This document shows positions 18,295 through 26,358 of a stretch of DNA of 64,000 nt, piece by piece (position 1 is the stretch's first letter; each line of letters opens with the position of its first letter). The notes beneath the pieces were generated by a model that saw only the letters and a program-made list of their open reading frames with translations, made no database searches and was not told where the DNA came from. The translations under genes were made by a program, and so were the position numbers. Origin of the DNA: JBMTVN01 sp046047235 (GTDB lineage Bacteria; Verrucomicrobiota; Verrucomicrobiia; Limisphaerales; JAHDYP01); contig JBJOII010000001.1 in the NCBI GenBank assembly GCA_046047235.1, positions 1 to 64,000 of the forward strand, read 5' to 3'.

Positions 18295-19077
18295 ATGAAA
18301 GCACGCACAGAGGAGTTCCTCTATCTTTTGTCATGGACTGTCGACCGGTGGATGCACCCGTCATTCCTCAACCTGACCGAGTCCTTCGAGTCCTGGGCCT
18401 ACAAGAAAGGACTGCTCAGACAAATTCAGGATCTCGAAAAGCGGAAACTCCTGGAATCCATCCCGGGTAACAGCAACGAACGACTGGTGAGACTGACGGA
18501 GAAGGGACGTATTCATGCACTCGGCGGACAGGACCCCCGTGATTGGTGGTCACGTCCCTGGGACGGAGTCTGGAGACTTGTGGTCTACGATGTCCCCTGC
18601 AAGGACAACACCGTGCGAAAGCAGTTGAGGAAGTATCTAATGGGCAGGAAATACGGACTTCTACAAGGCAGCGTGTGGGTGTCACCCCACCCCTTCACAG
18701 AGGAAAAGCAACTGATCAAACGCATCAAGCCGGGCGTTCGCTCCCTGATTCTCCTCGAGGCAACACCCGCAGCGAATGAAGGACCTCAGGACGTGGTTCT
18801 CGCAGGCTGGCCTTTCAATCGTATCCAAGGCGATTACGCCACTTATCTCGAACACCTCAAGCGGCTCCCGCAACAGCCCCTGACCGATCTCAACTCGGCA
18901 GAACGCTTTCGTGAATGGGCCTCTCGAGAGCAAACAATGTGGCTAAACCTCATGGAGCTCGATCCTCTCCTGCCAGAATCCCTCCTTCCCAAAGGTTACC
19001 TCGGACAAAAGGCCTGGAGAAAGCGAAGTCGTGCCCTCCAAAAAGCCCGCAATATTCTCAGAACATTCTCGATTTAG
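18295..19077 (+). CDS. PaaX-like protein with Cas2-like C-terminal domain
   Basis: A 260-residue basic protein. Residues 1-85 look like a winged helix-turn-helix (YLLSWTVDRWMHPSFLNLTE, then LEKRKLLE and VRLTEKGRIHALGG). Residues 88-175 match the PaaX C-terminal/Cas2-like ferredoxin fold: PWDGVWRLVVYDVP with D99 at the position of the Cas2 catalytic Asp, TVRKQLRKYLMGRKYGLLQG, and SVWVSPHPF. The C-terminus is helical and basic (QKAWRKRSRALQKARNIL). A clear Shine-Dalgarno (AAGGAGG) lies seven bases before the ATG, unlike most neighbours. No phenylacetate genes are nearby, so the paa-regulator role is not supported. Both flanks carry the 36-bp palindrome. It could bind or process it. Confidence 0.78.
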   Translation: MKARTEEFLYLLSWTVDRWMHPSFLNLTESFESWAYKKGLLRQIQDLEKRKLLESIPGNSNERLVRLTEKGRIHALGGQDPRDWWSRPWDGVWRLVVYDVPCKDNTVRKQLRKYLMGRKYGLLQGSVWVSPHPFTEEKQLIKRIKPGVRSLILLEATPAANEGPQDVVLAGWPFNRIQGDYATYLEHLKRLPQQPLTDLNSAERFREWASREQTMWLNLMELDPLLPESLLPKGYLGQKAWRKRSRALQKARNILRTFSI

Positions 19078-19081
19078 CTCA

Positions 19082-19117
19082 TACGGATTATCGGGACAGG
19101 TGTCCCGATAATCCGTA
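19082..19117. repeat. 36-bp palindrome, copy B (right flank of PaaX-like gene)
   Basis: Perfect 17-base arms, TACGGATTATCGGGACA and its complement, around a central GG. It lies four bases after the PaaX-like stop and 97 bases before the GH116 start. There is no T-run, so it is not a standard terminator. Confidence 0.95.
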
Positions 19118-19214
19118 ATGCATGTTCAACTTGTGTTCTGGGAACAAGGTCGGCATAGAGGGGGCCAGCACCACCCCACCCGAGCTCAGGACAGATCTTG
19201 CCACGAGGACACCC

Positions 19215-22200
19215 ATGATGAATTCGACCGAAAGAGAAGAAGCAAAAGCGGCTCAGTCAGGTTCCCGGAGGGACTTCCTGAAGCTCGGCGGGCTTGCGGG
19301 CGCAGGGTGGCTGATGTCCCGCTCGCCACCGATGGCCGGTCCGTTCGCGGCCGATGAATGGGATAACTACATCCCTCTGGACAAGAAGCTTCGGCCGGGA
19401 TGGATCAAGTCACTGTATGAACGCGGGACCGCGACGTCCTACACCAAATCACGGAATGAACTCCGCTACATCGGGATGCCGGTCGGCGGGCTGTGCTGCG
19501 GCACGCTCTATCTCGGCGGGGACGGCCAACTCTGGAACTGGGACATTTTCAACCAGAAGACAGAGGGGGTTCTGCCGCGCCGGGTGAGCTGGTCGGACGT
19601 CGGCATGGATTTCCAGAACGGCGATGACGCGATCCGGCCACGGGACGGCGCGACCTACGTCAAGCCCGCCCTGCAAACCGACTCGCAGGACATTGCCCAG
19701 GGCTTTGCCCTGCGGGTCAGGACAGGCGGAGGCGAATCGCAGACACGCCGGCTCGACGCCAACAGCTGGGCGGAGGTGAAGTTCACGGGTCAATATCCCA
19801 TTGGCACGGTGGACTACACGGATCCAGCGTGTCCGGTGCAGGTGCGCATGGAGGCCTTCTCACCCTTCGTTCCGCATAGCCTGGAGGATTCGAGTCTGCC
19901 TGCCACGGTATTCCGCTTCCGGCTGGAGAACACCGGCAACGCGAAGGCTGTTGTCCAGCTGGCGGGCTGGCAGCAGAACGCCGTGCTGTTCCATTCGACT
20001 CCCACCACTGATGGCGAGCGGGTGAATCGTCGCATCGCCATTCCGGGGGCAACATCCATCGCCATGGAGTATCGTCCGATGCCACGTTCCGGCGACAGCG
20101 AGAGGCCTGACTTGTTGATGGAAGACTTCGAGGGTGACTACAGCCGTTGGCAGGTCGAGGGGGAAGCATTCGGCACGAGACCTGCCCGCCGCGCATCCGT
20201 TCCTGCTTACCAGGGGGACTTGCGCAACGAAGGAGACGGGGTGGCGAACTCGCACGCTACAGCGCCAGGCAGGGATATCGGCGAGAAGGACAACGCGACT
20301 GGACTACTCCGAAGCGGCCCGGTTCTCATCCAACGCAAGCTTCTTTCGTTCCTCATCGGCGGCGGCCAGAGGGAGGATGTTGGCCTGCGCGTCCTTGTGG
20401 GAGACAAGGTCGTGCACGATGTCCACGGGCACAACAACAATGCCATGCGCCGCGTCAATCTGGATGTAAGCAATCATGAAGGAAAAACGGCGGTCGTGGA
20501 GATTTACGACCGGGCCCAAGGCGGTTGGGGGAATGTCGGGGTCGACCAGATCGTCCAGACCGATATTGCGAAGGGTGAGGTGCCGTTGGAGGAACGGTTG
20601 GACTACGGGACGATGGCGTTTTGCACGGTGGGCAGCGCAGATATTGGTTGGGACACTGACATCCCGGCAGGTGCGCTTCCGGATGCAGCCTTTCCCCTGA
20701 AGCGTTCTCGTGATTCGTCAGACCGGAGCGCTGCACCGGTGGGCAGCCTCGTGAGGACACTCGAGCTGAACGCGGGCGAAAGCCATGACGTGGTGTTCGT
20801 TCTCGCCTGGCATTTTCCCAACACTTCCCTACCGACTCCCGATGCGCGCACGGGGAATCATTATGCCCAACGGTTTGGCCACGCGATGGACGTAGTGGCC
20901 TATGTCCTGCGGGAGCTGCCGCGACTGGAGCAGCTCACCCGTTTGTGGCGGGATACATGGGCGGATTCATCGCTGCCGCATTGGTTTCTGGAACGGACGT
21001 TCGTCAATACGTCCATCCTGGCCACGACAACGTGCCATCGGTTTGGGAGCGGACGGTTTTGGGCCTGGGAGGGCATTGGGTGTTGCCAGGGCACTTGCAC
21101 ACACGTGTGGCATTACGCACAGGCCGTCGGTCGAATCTTCCCTGAGATCGAACGGGATCAACGGGAGCGCGTGGATTTTGGCGTCGGGTTTGACCCTGAG
21201 CACGGCGTGGTACGACATCGCGCCGAAGGGACGGGTCCGGCGGTCGATGGCCAATGCGGCCGCATTCTTGGAGTCTGGCGCGAGCATCAGATGAGCACTG
21301 GCGGCGCGTTTCTCCGTCGGGTTTGGCCGCGAGTGAAGCAGGCCACGGAGTATCTCCTGCTCCACGACGCGGATGGTGACGGCATTCTGGACGGTGCGCA
21401 GGAGAACACTTTGGATGCGGCGTGGTATGGACAGATTGCGTGGATCACTTCGCTATCGATTGCGGCGTTGGAGGCAGCGGCGCGGATGGCGATGGAGATG
21501 GGGGACGAGGCCTTTGCGTTGCGCTGTCGGGATCGGGCAGCAGTGGCGCGCGGGTCTGTTGAGTCGAAGTTGTTTAACGGGGAATACTTCATCCAGGTCC
21601 CGGACGAGAGTCGTGAGAAGAGCCTTGGAACCTATGAGGCCTGTCACATTGACCAGGTTCACGGGCAGAGCTGGGCGTGGCAGGCCGGTTTGGGAAGAGT
21701 GCTCGACCGGGACAAAACCCTGAGTGCACTGCGGGCGCTGTGGAAATACAACTTCACGCCGGATGTGGGACCGTTTCGGCGCAAGTTCACTGCGGGGCGT
21801 CCGTATGCGCTGGCGGGCGACGGAGGTTTGGTGATGACATCCAATCCGCGACTCGTTCCCAACGTCTACGGCATACCCAGCTGGCAGATCGGGTATTTCA
21901 ACGAGTGCATGAGTGGATTTGAGCATCAGGTGGCTTCGCACATGATTGCTGAGGGGATGGTGGAAGAGGGGCTGGCGATCACACGAGCGATACATGATCG
22001 TTATCATGCGTCGCGCCGCAATCCGTTTAATGAGATTGAATGCAGCGACCACTATGCCCGTGCCATGGCCAGCTATGGTTCATTCATCTCGATATGCGGA
22101 TTTGAATGTCATGGTCCGACCGGGACGATCGGTTTTGCACCGCGCCTGACACCCGAAAACTTTCGGGCGGCATTCACTGCGGCTGGAGGCTGGGGAACGT

Positions 22201-22448
22201 ATGAACAATTGCGAACGGAATCCATACAGCGGCACGGCCTGACCGTGAGGCATGGCCAGATCCGTTTACGCACACTGGTGGTGGAGCTGCCGGCAAATCA
22301 AAAGGTCCTATCTGTGTCGGGCCGAGCAGGGTCAGAAATTCTGTCGATGAGTTTCACCCAGCAGGAACGGGCGTGCCGGTTGCAGCCTGCCAACGACCTG
22401 ATGCTGGATACAGAGACGAACTTCGAAGTGGAGCTTCAGCTGGGCTGA
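19215..22448 (+). CDS. Secreted GH116 glucosidase-type protein with inserted beta-sandwich domain
   Basis: A 1077-residue exported enzyme of the non-lysosomal glucosylceramidase/beta-glucosidase family. Twin-arginine signal SRRDFLKLGGLAGAGWLM; N-terminal GH116 domain with YIGMPVGGLCCGTLYLGGDG; catalytic (alpha/alpha)6 part with DADGDGILDGAQENTLDAAW and NPFNEIECSDHYARAMASYG, a family hallmark. Between them, around residues 320-480, is an extra module (LLMEDFEGDYSRWQVEGEAF to GGWGNVGVDQIV) resembling the beta-sandwich found beside GH32-type domains. The start was taken at the ATG pair 19215/19218; upstream codons extend to the palindrome. It would cleave glucosides in the periplasm; precise substrate unknown. 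Base skew here is opposite to the left flank. Confidence 0.9.
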   Translation: MMNSTEREEAKAAQSGSRRDFLKLGGLAGAGWLMSRSPPMAGPFAADEWDNYIPLDKKLRPGWIKSLYERGTATSYTKSRNELRYIGMPVGGLCCGTLYLGGDGQLWNWDIFNQKTEGVLPRRVSWSDVGMDFQNGDDAIRPRDGATYVKPALQTDSQDIAQGFALRVRTGGGESQTRRLDANSWAEVKFTGQYPIGTVDYTDPACPVQVRMEAFSPFVPHSLEDSSLPATVFRFRLENTGNAKAVVQLAGWQQNAVLFHSTPTTDGERVNRRIAIPGATSIAMEYRPMPRSGDSERPDLLMEDFEGDYSRWQVEGEAFGTRPARRASVPAYQGDLRNEGDGVANSHATAPGRDIGEKDNATGLLRSGPVLIQRKLLSFLIGGGQREDVGLRVLVGDKVVHDVHGHNNNAMRRVNLDVSNHEGKTAVVEIYDRAQGGWGNVGVDQIVQTDIAKGEVPLEERLDYGTMAFCTVGSADIGWDTDIPAGALPDAAFPLKRSRDSSDRSAAPVGSLVRTLELNAGESHDVVFVLAWHFPNTSLPTPDARTGNHYAQRFGHAMDVVAYVLRELPRLEQLTRLWRDTWADSSLPHWFLERTFVNTSILATTTCHRFGSGRFWAWEGIGCCQGTCTHVWHYAQAVGRIFPEIERDQRERVDFGVGFDPEHGVVRHRAEGTGPAVDGQCGRILGVWREHQMSTGGAFLRRVWPRVKQATEYLLLHDADGDGILDGAQENTLDAAWYGQIAWITSLSIAALEAAARMAMEMGDEAFALRCRDRAAVARGSVESKLFNGEYFIQVPDESREKSLGTYEACHIDQVHGQSWAWQAGLGRVLDRDKTLSALRALWKYNFTPDVGPFRRKFTAGRPYALAGDGGLVMTSNPRLVPNVYGIPSWQIGYFNECMSGFEHQVASHMIAEGMVEEGLAITRAIHDRYHASRRNPFNEIECSDHYARAMASYGSFISICGFECHGPTGTIGFAPRLTPENFRAAFTAAGGWGTYEQLRTESIQRHGLTVRHGQIRLRTLVVELPANQKVLSVSGRAGSEILSMSFTQQERACRLQPANDLMLDTETNFEVELQLG

Positions 22449-22553
22449 TTCAAGCCGGCAGGAATTCCGGTTCCTCTCCGTGCGGGGGCGATCCGCAGGG
22501 CAGCCATTCTCTGGAATGCACTTCGGCCACCCGGGAGTGTAACCCTACCCGTC

Positions 22554-22910
22554 TCAGGTTTTGGGGGATCGTGGACGGGAGAGCATGAACTCGTTGCCGT
22601 CCGTATCGAAGCACATGGCCAGGTGAGGAGGTTCGCCGTTTTCCTCGGCGGGTTCTCGCGTGAGGCCGCCTCCAGCCGCCTTCACCTCAGCAGCGCCGGC
22701 GATCACATCCTCGACCTGGAAGCTCATGCCGGTCCAAGTGCGTTTGCCCTCACCTCCAGAGTGGATACCGATCACGGCACCCGCGATGGAGACTTCCGTG
22801 ATCACCTCATTGGCGCGGATGATCTCGCCGCCGAAGACCTTTCGATAGAACCCTGCGGCCCGATGCATATCGGCCGCCCAGATGACGTATTTGACGCGTT
22901 GAACAATCAT
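22554..22910 (-). CDS. VOC (glyoxalase-like) family protein
   Basis: A 118-residue single-module protein of the vicinal-oxygen-chelate superfamily: RVKYVIWAADMHRAAGFYRK opening, a central beta-alpha-beta (GMSFQVEDVIAGAAEVKAAG) and the end CFDTDGNEFMLSRP, typical of the DPDGN-x-hydrophobic motif. It probably binds a metal and a small metabolite, for example in isomerisation or resistance. The gene is convergent with the GH116 gene and is not part of the inositol operon, since 177 bases containing no gene follow upstream of it. Confidence 0.85.
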   Translation of the reverse strand: MIVQRVKYVIWAADMHRAAGFYRKVFGGEIIRANEVITEVSIAGAVIGIHSGGEGKRTWTGMSFQVEDVIAGAAEVKAAGGGLTREPAEENGEPPHLAMCFDTDGNEFMLSRPRSPKT

Positions 22911-23087
22911 GCGCGGTCGAAGTGTAGCGCAGGTTGACTGCGGATGCTCCGGGAAAATTGAGTTTATGGGAATTCGCCAAGACGCCGGAAGCTGCGCTCA
23001 ATGCGTCGGTGCGTCAGTTTATCCAGGCCGCTCCAGTGAGCGGCCTATATGCTCCGCAACTCCGCACGGTGACCCTGCCACAGCAGG

Positions 23088-24368
23088 TCACCGGTGGTCG
23101 TCCGAGACAGCAAGCCGAAGAGCCGTAGTCGGTGTCGCACCAGCGACACCCGTAGTCCGCGCTTCGCGCTCAGCGCTCAGCGCTTCGCCGCCGAACCAGG
23201 AGAGAGGCAGGACCGTGTGTTGGATCGTCCGGCCTTGGGAGGTTTGTCGGGAGTAAGTGAGGTGCACACGGCCATCGCGCCCTTGGACCACGGAAGGGTA
23301 GCCGAATGATTGGCCGATGCTGTCGGCGGGTTCGATCTGTTTGCGCCAGGACCAGGTTGCACCTTCGTCTTCCGACACGAAGGCGGCCAGCTGGTGTCGC
23401 CCGTCCTCGGTGTCGTTGCAGACCAGAAGCCAGCGACCATCCTGGAGAACACCGACTTCAAGGCTCGAGCTGGGGTTGGGGATATCCATGTCCCGTGAAG
23501 GCGACCAGGTTTGGCCGTTGTCGGTGGATTGGCTCCATTGGATACGCTGGGGTGCCCCGCCGCTATCGCGCAGAAAGGCGAGGACTGTTCCATCGCGACG
23601 CTGGACGAGACTTGGCTGGATGGGACCGTAGCCGACAATGGGCGCGCTGGCCTGCCAAGTGGCACCTTGGTCATCGGAGATACCGACCAGAGCGAGGTTG
23701 AACCCGTCGGAGTAGAGCGGAAGGAGCCATCGGCCTGACGAGAGCACGAGAGGATGAATCCGCGTCATCCAGCCACGCTGGCGTTTGGCCGAATCCTTGG
23801 CGGCTTCTTCCACCAATTTTTCATACGGCGGAGCATATTCCCCCCAACAGCCCTCCTCTGCATCCAGAGCTTTAAAGCCTCGGGCAATGGCCTGCGGAAA
23901 ACCCTCACCGGGCTTGAGGATGATAATATCCTGCCAGTTCCAGTCGGGCGCCCCTTCTTCCCCGCAGGAATCGGCGCGACGGTATTTTAGAATCGAGTTT
24001 TCCCAGCGGTTTCCGGCGACGACCATCCAGAAGAGCCACACCCGCTGTTGGGGATCGACGAAGAGGACGGGATTACAGTCCGGCAGGTCGGGCGTATCGG
24101 CCATGACGAACACCGGAGACCAGGAATCGCTGCCGGCCTTGAGACGGGAACCGCGCACGACCACATCGTTGGCAGAGCGTTCACCGGAGCCATGGAACCA
24201 GCAGGCCAGCAGGTCGCCGTTCGCGCATTCCACGATGCTACTGGAGTGCACATGCTTGTCCTGCAGCGGGAAGATGCTCCGGGTTTCCGGGAGGGATGCT
24301 CCGAAGACGGTGGCTGCAACCATCAGCCACGCCCCGGTGAGCAGCGTGAGGTGGTTTGGACGCTTCAT
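23088..24368 (-). CDS. Secreted sialidase-like (BNR/Asp-box) protein with repeat-derived tail
   Basis: A 426-residue exported six-bladed propeller: signal peptide (MKRPNHLTLLTGAWLMVAAT), HSSSIVECANGDLLACWF with the first-blade pattern of exo-sialidase-like enzymes, and Asp boxes SDDQGATW, STDNGQTW and SEDEGATW. The real sialidase Arg triad cannot be confirmed, so another propeller glycosidase is possible. ATG 24368 was preferred over an upstream TTG. It starts 17 bases after the iolG stop, making it the last gene of the inositol operon. The final 30 or so residues (from about SAEREART) are translated from the intergenic heptad/hairpin repeat at 23100-23190, suggesting the original stop was lost. 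Confidence 0.82.
   Translation of the reverse strand: MKRPNHLTLLTGAWLMVAATVFGASLPETRSIFPLQDKHVHSSSIVECANGDLLACWFHGSGERSANDVVVRGSRLKAGSDSWSPVFVMADTPDLPDCNPVLFVDPQQRVWLFWMVVAGNRWENSILKYRRADSCGEEGAPDWNWQDIIILKPGEGFPQAIARGFKALDAEEGCWGEYAPPYEKLVEEAAKDSAKRQRGWMTRIHPLVLSSGRWLLPLYSDGFNLALVGISDDQGATWQASAPIVGYGPIQPSLVQRRDGTVLAFLRDSGGAPQRIQWSQSTDNGQTWSPSRDMDIPNPSSSLEVGVLQDGRWLLVCNDTEDGRHQLAAFVSEDEGATWSWRKQIEPADSIGQSFGYPSVVQGRDGRVHLTYSRQTSQGRTIQHTVLPLSWFGGEALSAEREARTTGVAGATPTTALRLAVSDDHR
23100..23195. repeat. Heptad and hairpin repeat inside the 3' end of a coding region
   Basis: GGTGTCGCACCAGCGACACC (8-bp arms) flanked by CCGTAGTC on both sides, then CGCTTCG and CGCTCAG heptads. This is the same mosaic as at 8710-9029, but it overlaps the last codons of the sialidase-like gene. 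Confidence 0.75.
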
Positions 24369-24385
24369 GAACAAGGTTCGGATCT

Positions 24386-25405
24386 TCAGCCGACATCCGC
24401 CAGGGCGACCGGCTGCTTCGTTTCCAGCGACTTCTTTGCGGCGAGAGCCATGACGACCGGGATTCGGCCTTCCTCCCCGGAGAGCGGTGAGGGTTTCCCT
24501 GCGATCACGGCATCGACGAACTGCTGCACCTCGGCAAGATAACTGGCGAGGTAACGTTCCATGAAGAAATTCAGCGGCAGGTCCCGGTGCACTTGCCCGG
24601 CACCACTGATGATGGCGGTGTTGGGAAAGTTGTTGTCGATCCGTACAGCGCCGCCACTCCCGAACACTTCCACGCGCTGGTCATAGCCGTAGACTGCCTT
24701 TCGGCTATTCTCGATCACGCCGGTGGCGCCGTTGGCAAACTCCAGCAGGATCGTGGTGGTGTCGATGTCACCCGCCTCGGCAATCTTGGGATCGACGAGT
24801 GCTCCGCCGGTGGCGTAGAGCCGCACCACTTCGTCGCCCATGAGGAACCGGGCCATATCAAAGTCATGGATCGTCATGTCGTTGTAGATCCCGCCGGACT
24901 GCCGGATGTAGTCCAGCGGTGGCGGACCAGGGTCGCGACTAATGATATGCAGCTGATGCGGAGTGCCGACGACTCCGTCGACGACGGCCTTTCGCACGCG
25001 GGCAAAATTGGCGTCGAAACGACGGTTGAAGCCGACCTGCATGATGACGCCGGCCTGCTTTACTGCGGCGAGTGCCTGGTCGATGCGTTCCAGCGAACTG
25101 TCGATGGGCTTTTCGCAGAACACGTGCTTGCCGGCGGCGGCGGCGGCCTGAATGACCTCAAGATGTGTCGTGGTGGGTGAGCAAACCAGCACCGCATCGA
25201 CTTCCGGATGGTCGGTGACACGGCGAAATTCCGTCGTGTACTCCGGGACACGCAGGTCTTGCGCACAGGCTGCCGCGGCAGCTTCCACGGCATCGGCGAC
25301 GATGACGAGTTCGGCATTCTTGATGCCGTGGTTGAGGTGTTCGGCGTGGACACGGCCGATGCGGCCGGCCCCGACGAGACCGATTTTCAACGATTGAGTG
25401 GCCAT
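24386..25405 (-). CDS. iolG: Inositol 2-dehydrogenase (Gfo/Idh/MocA)
   Basis: A 339-residue NAD-dependent enzyme oxidising myo-inositol to scyllo-inosose, the first step of the pathway. Rossmann motif GLVGAGRIGRVHAEHL, the signature EKPIDSSLE containing the catalytic lysine, and MTIHDFDMARFLMG carrying the substrate-binding Asp/His pair. The size matches IolG. It is placed between iolE and the sialidase-like gene, five bases from iolE, at the distal part of the operon. Another polyol dehydrogenase of the superfamily is possible, but context strongly favours inositol. Confidence 0.93.
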   Translation of the reverse strand: MATQSLKIGLVGAGRIGRVHAEHLNHGIKNAELVIVADAVEAAAAACAQDLRVPEYTTEFRRVTDHPEVDAVLVCSPTTTHLEVIQAAAAAGKHVFCEKPIDSSLERIDQALAAVKQAGVIMQVGFNRRFDANFARVRKAVVDGVVGTPHQLHIISRDPGPPPLDYIRQSGGIYNDMTIHDFDMARFLMGDEVVRLYATGGALVDPKIAEAGDIDTTTILLEFANGATGVIENSRKAVYGYDQRVEVFGSGGAVRIDNNFPNTAIISGAGQVHRDLPLNFFMERYLASYLAEVQQFVDAVIAGKPSPLSGEEGRIPVVMALAAKKSLETKQPVALADVG

Positions 25406-25410
25406 GGTTT

Positions 25411-26349
25411 TCAGGCTCCGATGGAGCGCAGGTATTCGCGGTTACGACGGGCACTGTCCTTGGGGGATCCGAGGCCTGGAAGAACATCCTGCTCCACGAG
25501 GAGCCAGCCCTGGTAGCTGCGTGTTTGGAGTCGTTGCAAGACCCCGGGAAAATCCACCACACCTTTGCCGAGCTCACAGAAGACGCCTTGGCGGACGGCA
25601 TGAAAATAATCTGAGCCCTGGGCAACTGCCCGTGCGGCCACCTCACCACTGCAGTCCTTGCAATGGATATACCAGGTGCGGTCGGCGAAACGTTCCAGGC
25701 CTTCGATTGCACTGGAGGCATCGAAGCGCCGCGAACCGTAAGTGTAGTGGCCGGTATCGAATACCAGGCCGAGCAATGCGGGATCGGTCAGTTCAAGCAA
25801 CTTGGCGATCTCGTCGGGCGTTTCCACGTAACCCGCACAATGGTGGTGAAACACCGTGGGAAGCCCGGCTTCGCTCTTCACAGTCTGCGCGACCCGCATC
25901 GCGCCCTTGGCAAAGACGGCCCATTCCTGATCACTCAACCCCATCTCCGGCGTCACGCGACCGGCGTTCTGCGTCCGCTGGGGTACGGTGCCATTGTCAT
26001 CCGCCAACACCAGGAAGGGGGCATCGCCCTGCCCTTCGAGTTGGTGAACCGCGGCGAGCAACCGCGCGACCTGCAGGGCTTTGGCCGCGCCGGGTTCGTG
26101 GGCGGCGGCATCCTTGAGCGCGACCGGAACGAACGCTCCAACGAGCTGGACCCCCCGGCGATGGAGTTCTGCCTGCAGGGCCTTGGGGTCCGTGGGCATG
26201 TAGCCCCAGTCGCCCAGCTCGGTGCCGGTGTAACCGGTGTCCACCAGTTCATCCAGCATACGGCCATAGCCGATGACCTCGCCTTCGAGGCCTTCGAACT
26301 CCAGCGACCCCCAGGAGCAGGGTGCGTTGCCAACTCGCCATGGTTTCAT
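25411..26349 (-). CDS. iolE: Inosose dehydratase (IolE-like TIM barrel)
   Basis: A 312-residue xylose-isomerase-like TIM barrel that removes water from scyllo-inosose, giving the trihydroxycyclohexane-dione used by IolD. The opening GNAPCSWGSLEFEG, ELGDWGYMPTDP and FHHHCAGYVETPDEI, with GLVFDTGHYTYG and WYIHCKDC providing Glu/Asp/His metal ligands, match the IolE pattern. It lies nine bases after iolD and five before iolG. Some members are inosose isomerases (IolI), but the N-terminal pattern and length favour the dehydratase. Confidence 0.88.
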   Translation of the reverse strand: MKPWRVGNAPCSWGSLEFEGLEGEVIGYGRMLDELVDTGYTGTELGDWGYMPTDPKALQAELHRRGVQLVGAFVPVALKDAAAHEPGAAKALQVARLLAAVHQLEGQGDAPFLVLADDNGTVPQRTQNAGRVTPEMGLSDQEWAVFAKGAMRVAQTVKSEAGLPTVFHHHCAGYVETPDEIAKLLELTDPALLGLVFDTGHYTYGSRRFDASSAIEGLERFADRTWYIHCKDCSGEVAARAVAQGSDYFHAVRQGVFCELGKGVVDFPGVLQRLQTRSYQGWLLVEQDVLPGLGSPKDSARRNREYLRSIGA

Positions 26350-26358
26350 AATTCGATC

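Larger units (their letters stand above)
18164..19117. mobile_element. Candidate palindrome-flanked element carrying a PaaX/Cas2-like gene
   Basis: A 954-bp unit: 36-bp palindrome, gene with a strong ribosome site, 36-bp palindrome five bases after the stop codon. The inner ends form an exact inverted 20-mer, TCATACGGATTATCGGGACA. Solo copies occur at 47335-47376 and 47481-47516. Coding composition differs from the C-rich genes to the left. No transposase of a known class is present and no target duplication is evident, so mobility is inferred only from arrangement and dispersal. A regulator with several operator sites is the alternative. Confidence 0.5.

Noticed and set aside
18295..19077. 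True Cas2 or a CRISPR locus
   Set aside because: The protein has the PaaX-type N-terminal winged helix, there is no cas1, and no direct-repeat/spacer array exists in the window. The flanking repeats are palindromes of 36 bp with only one copy on each side.
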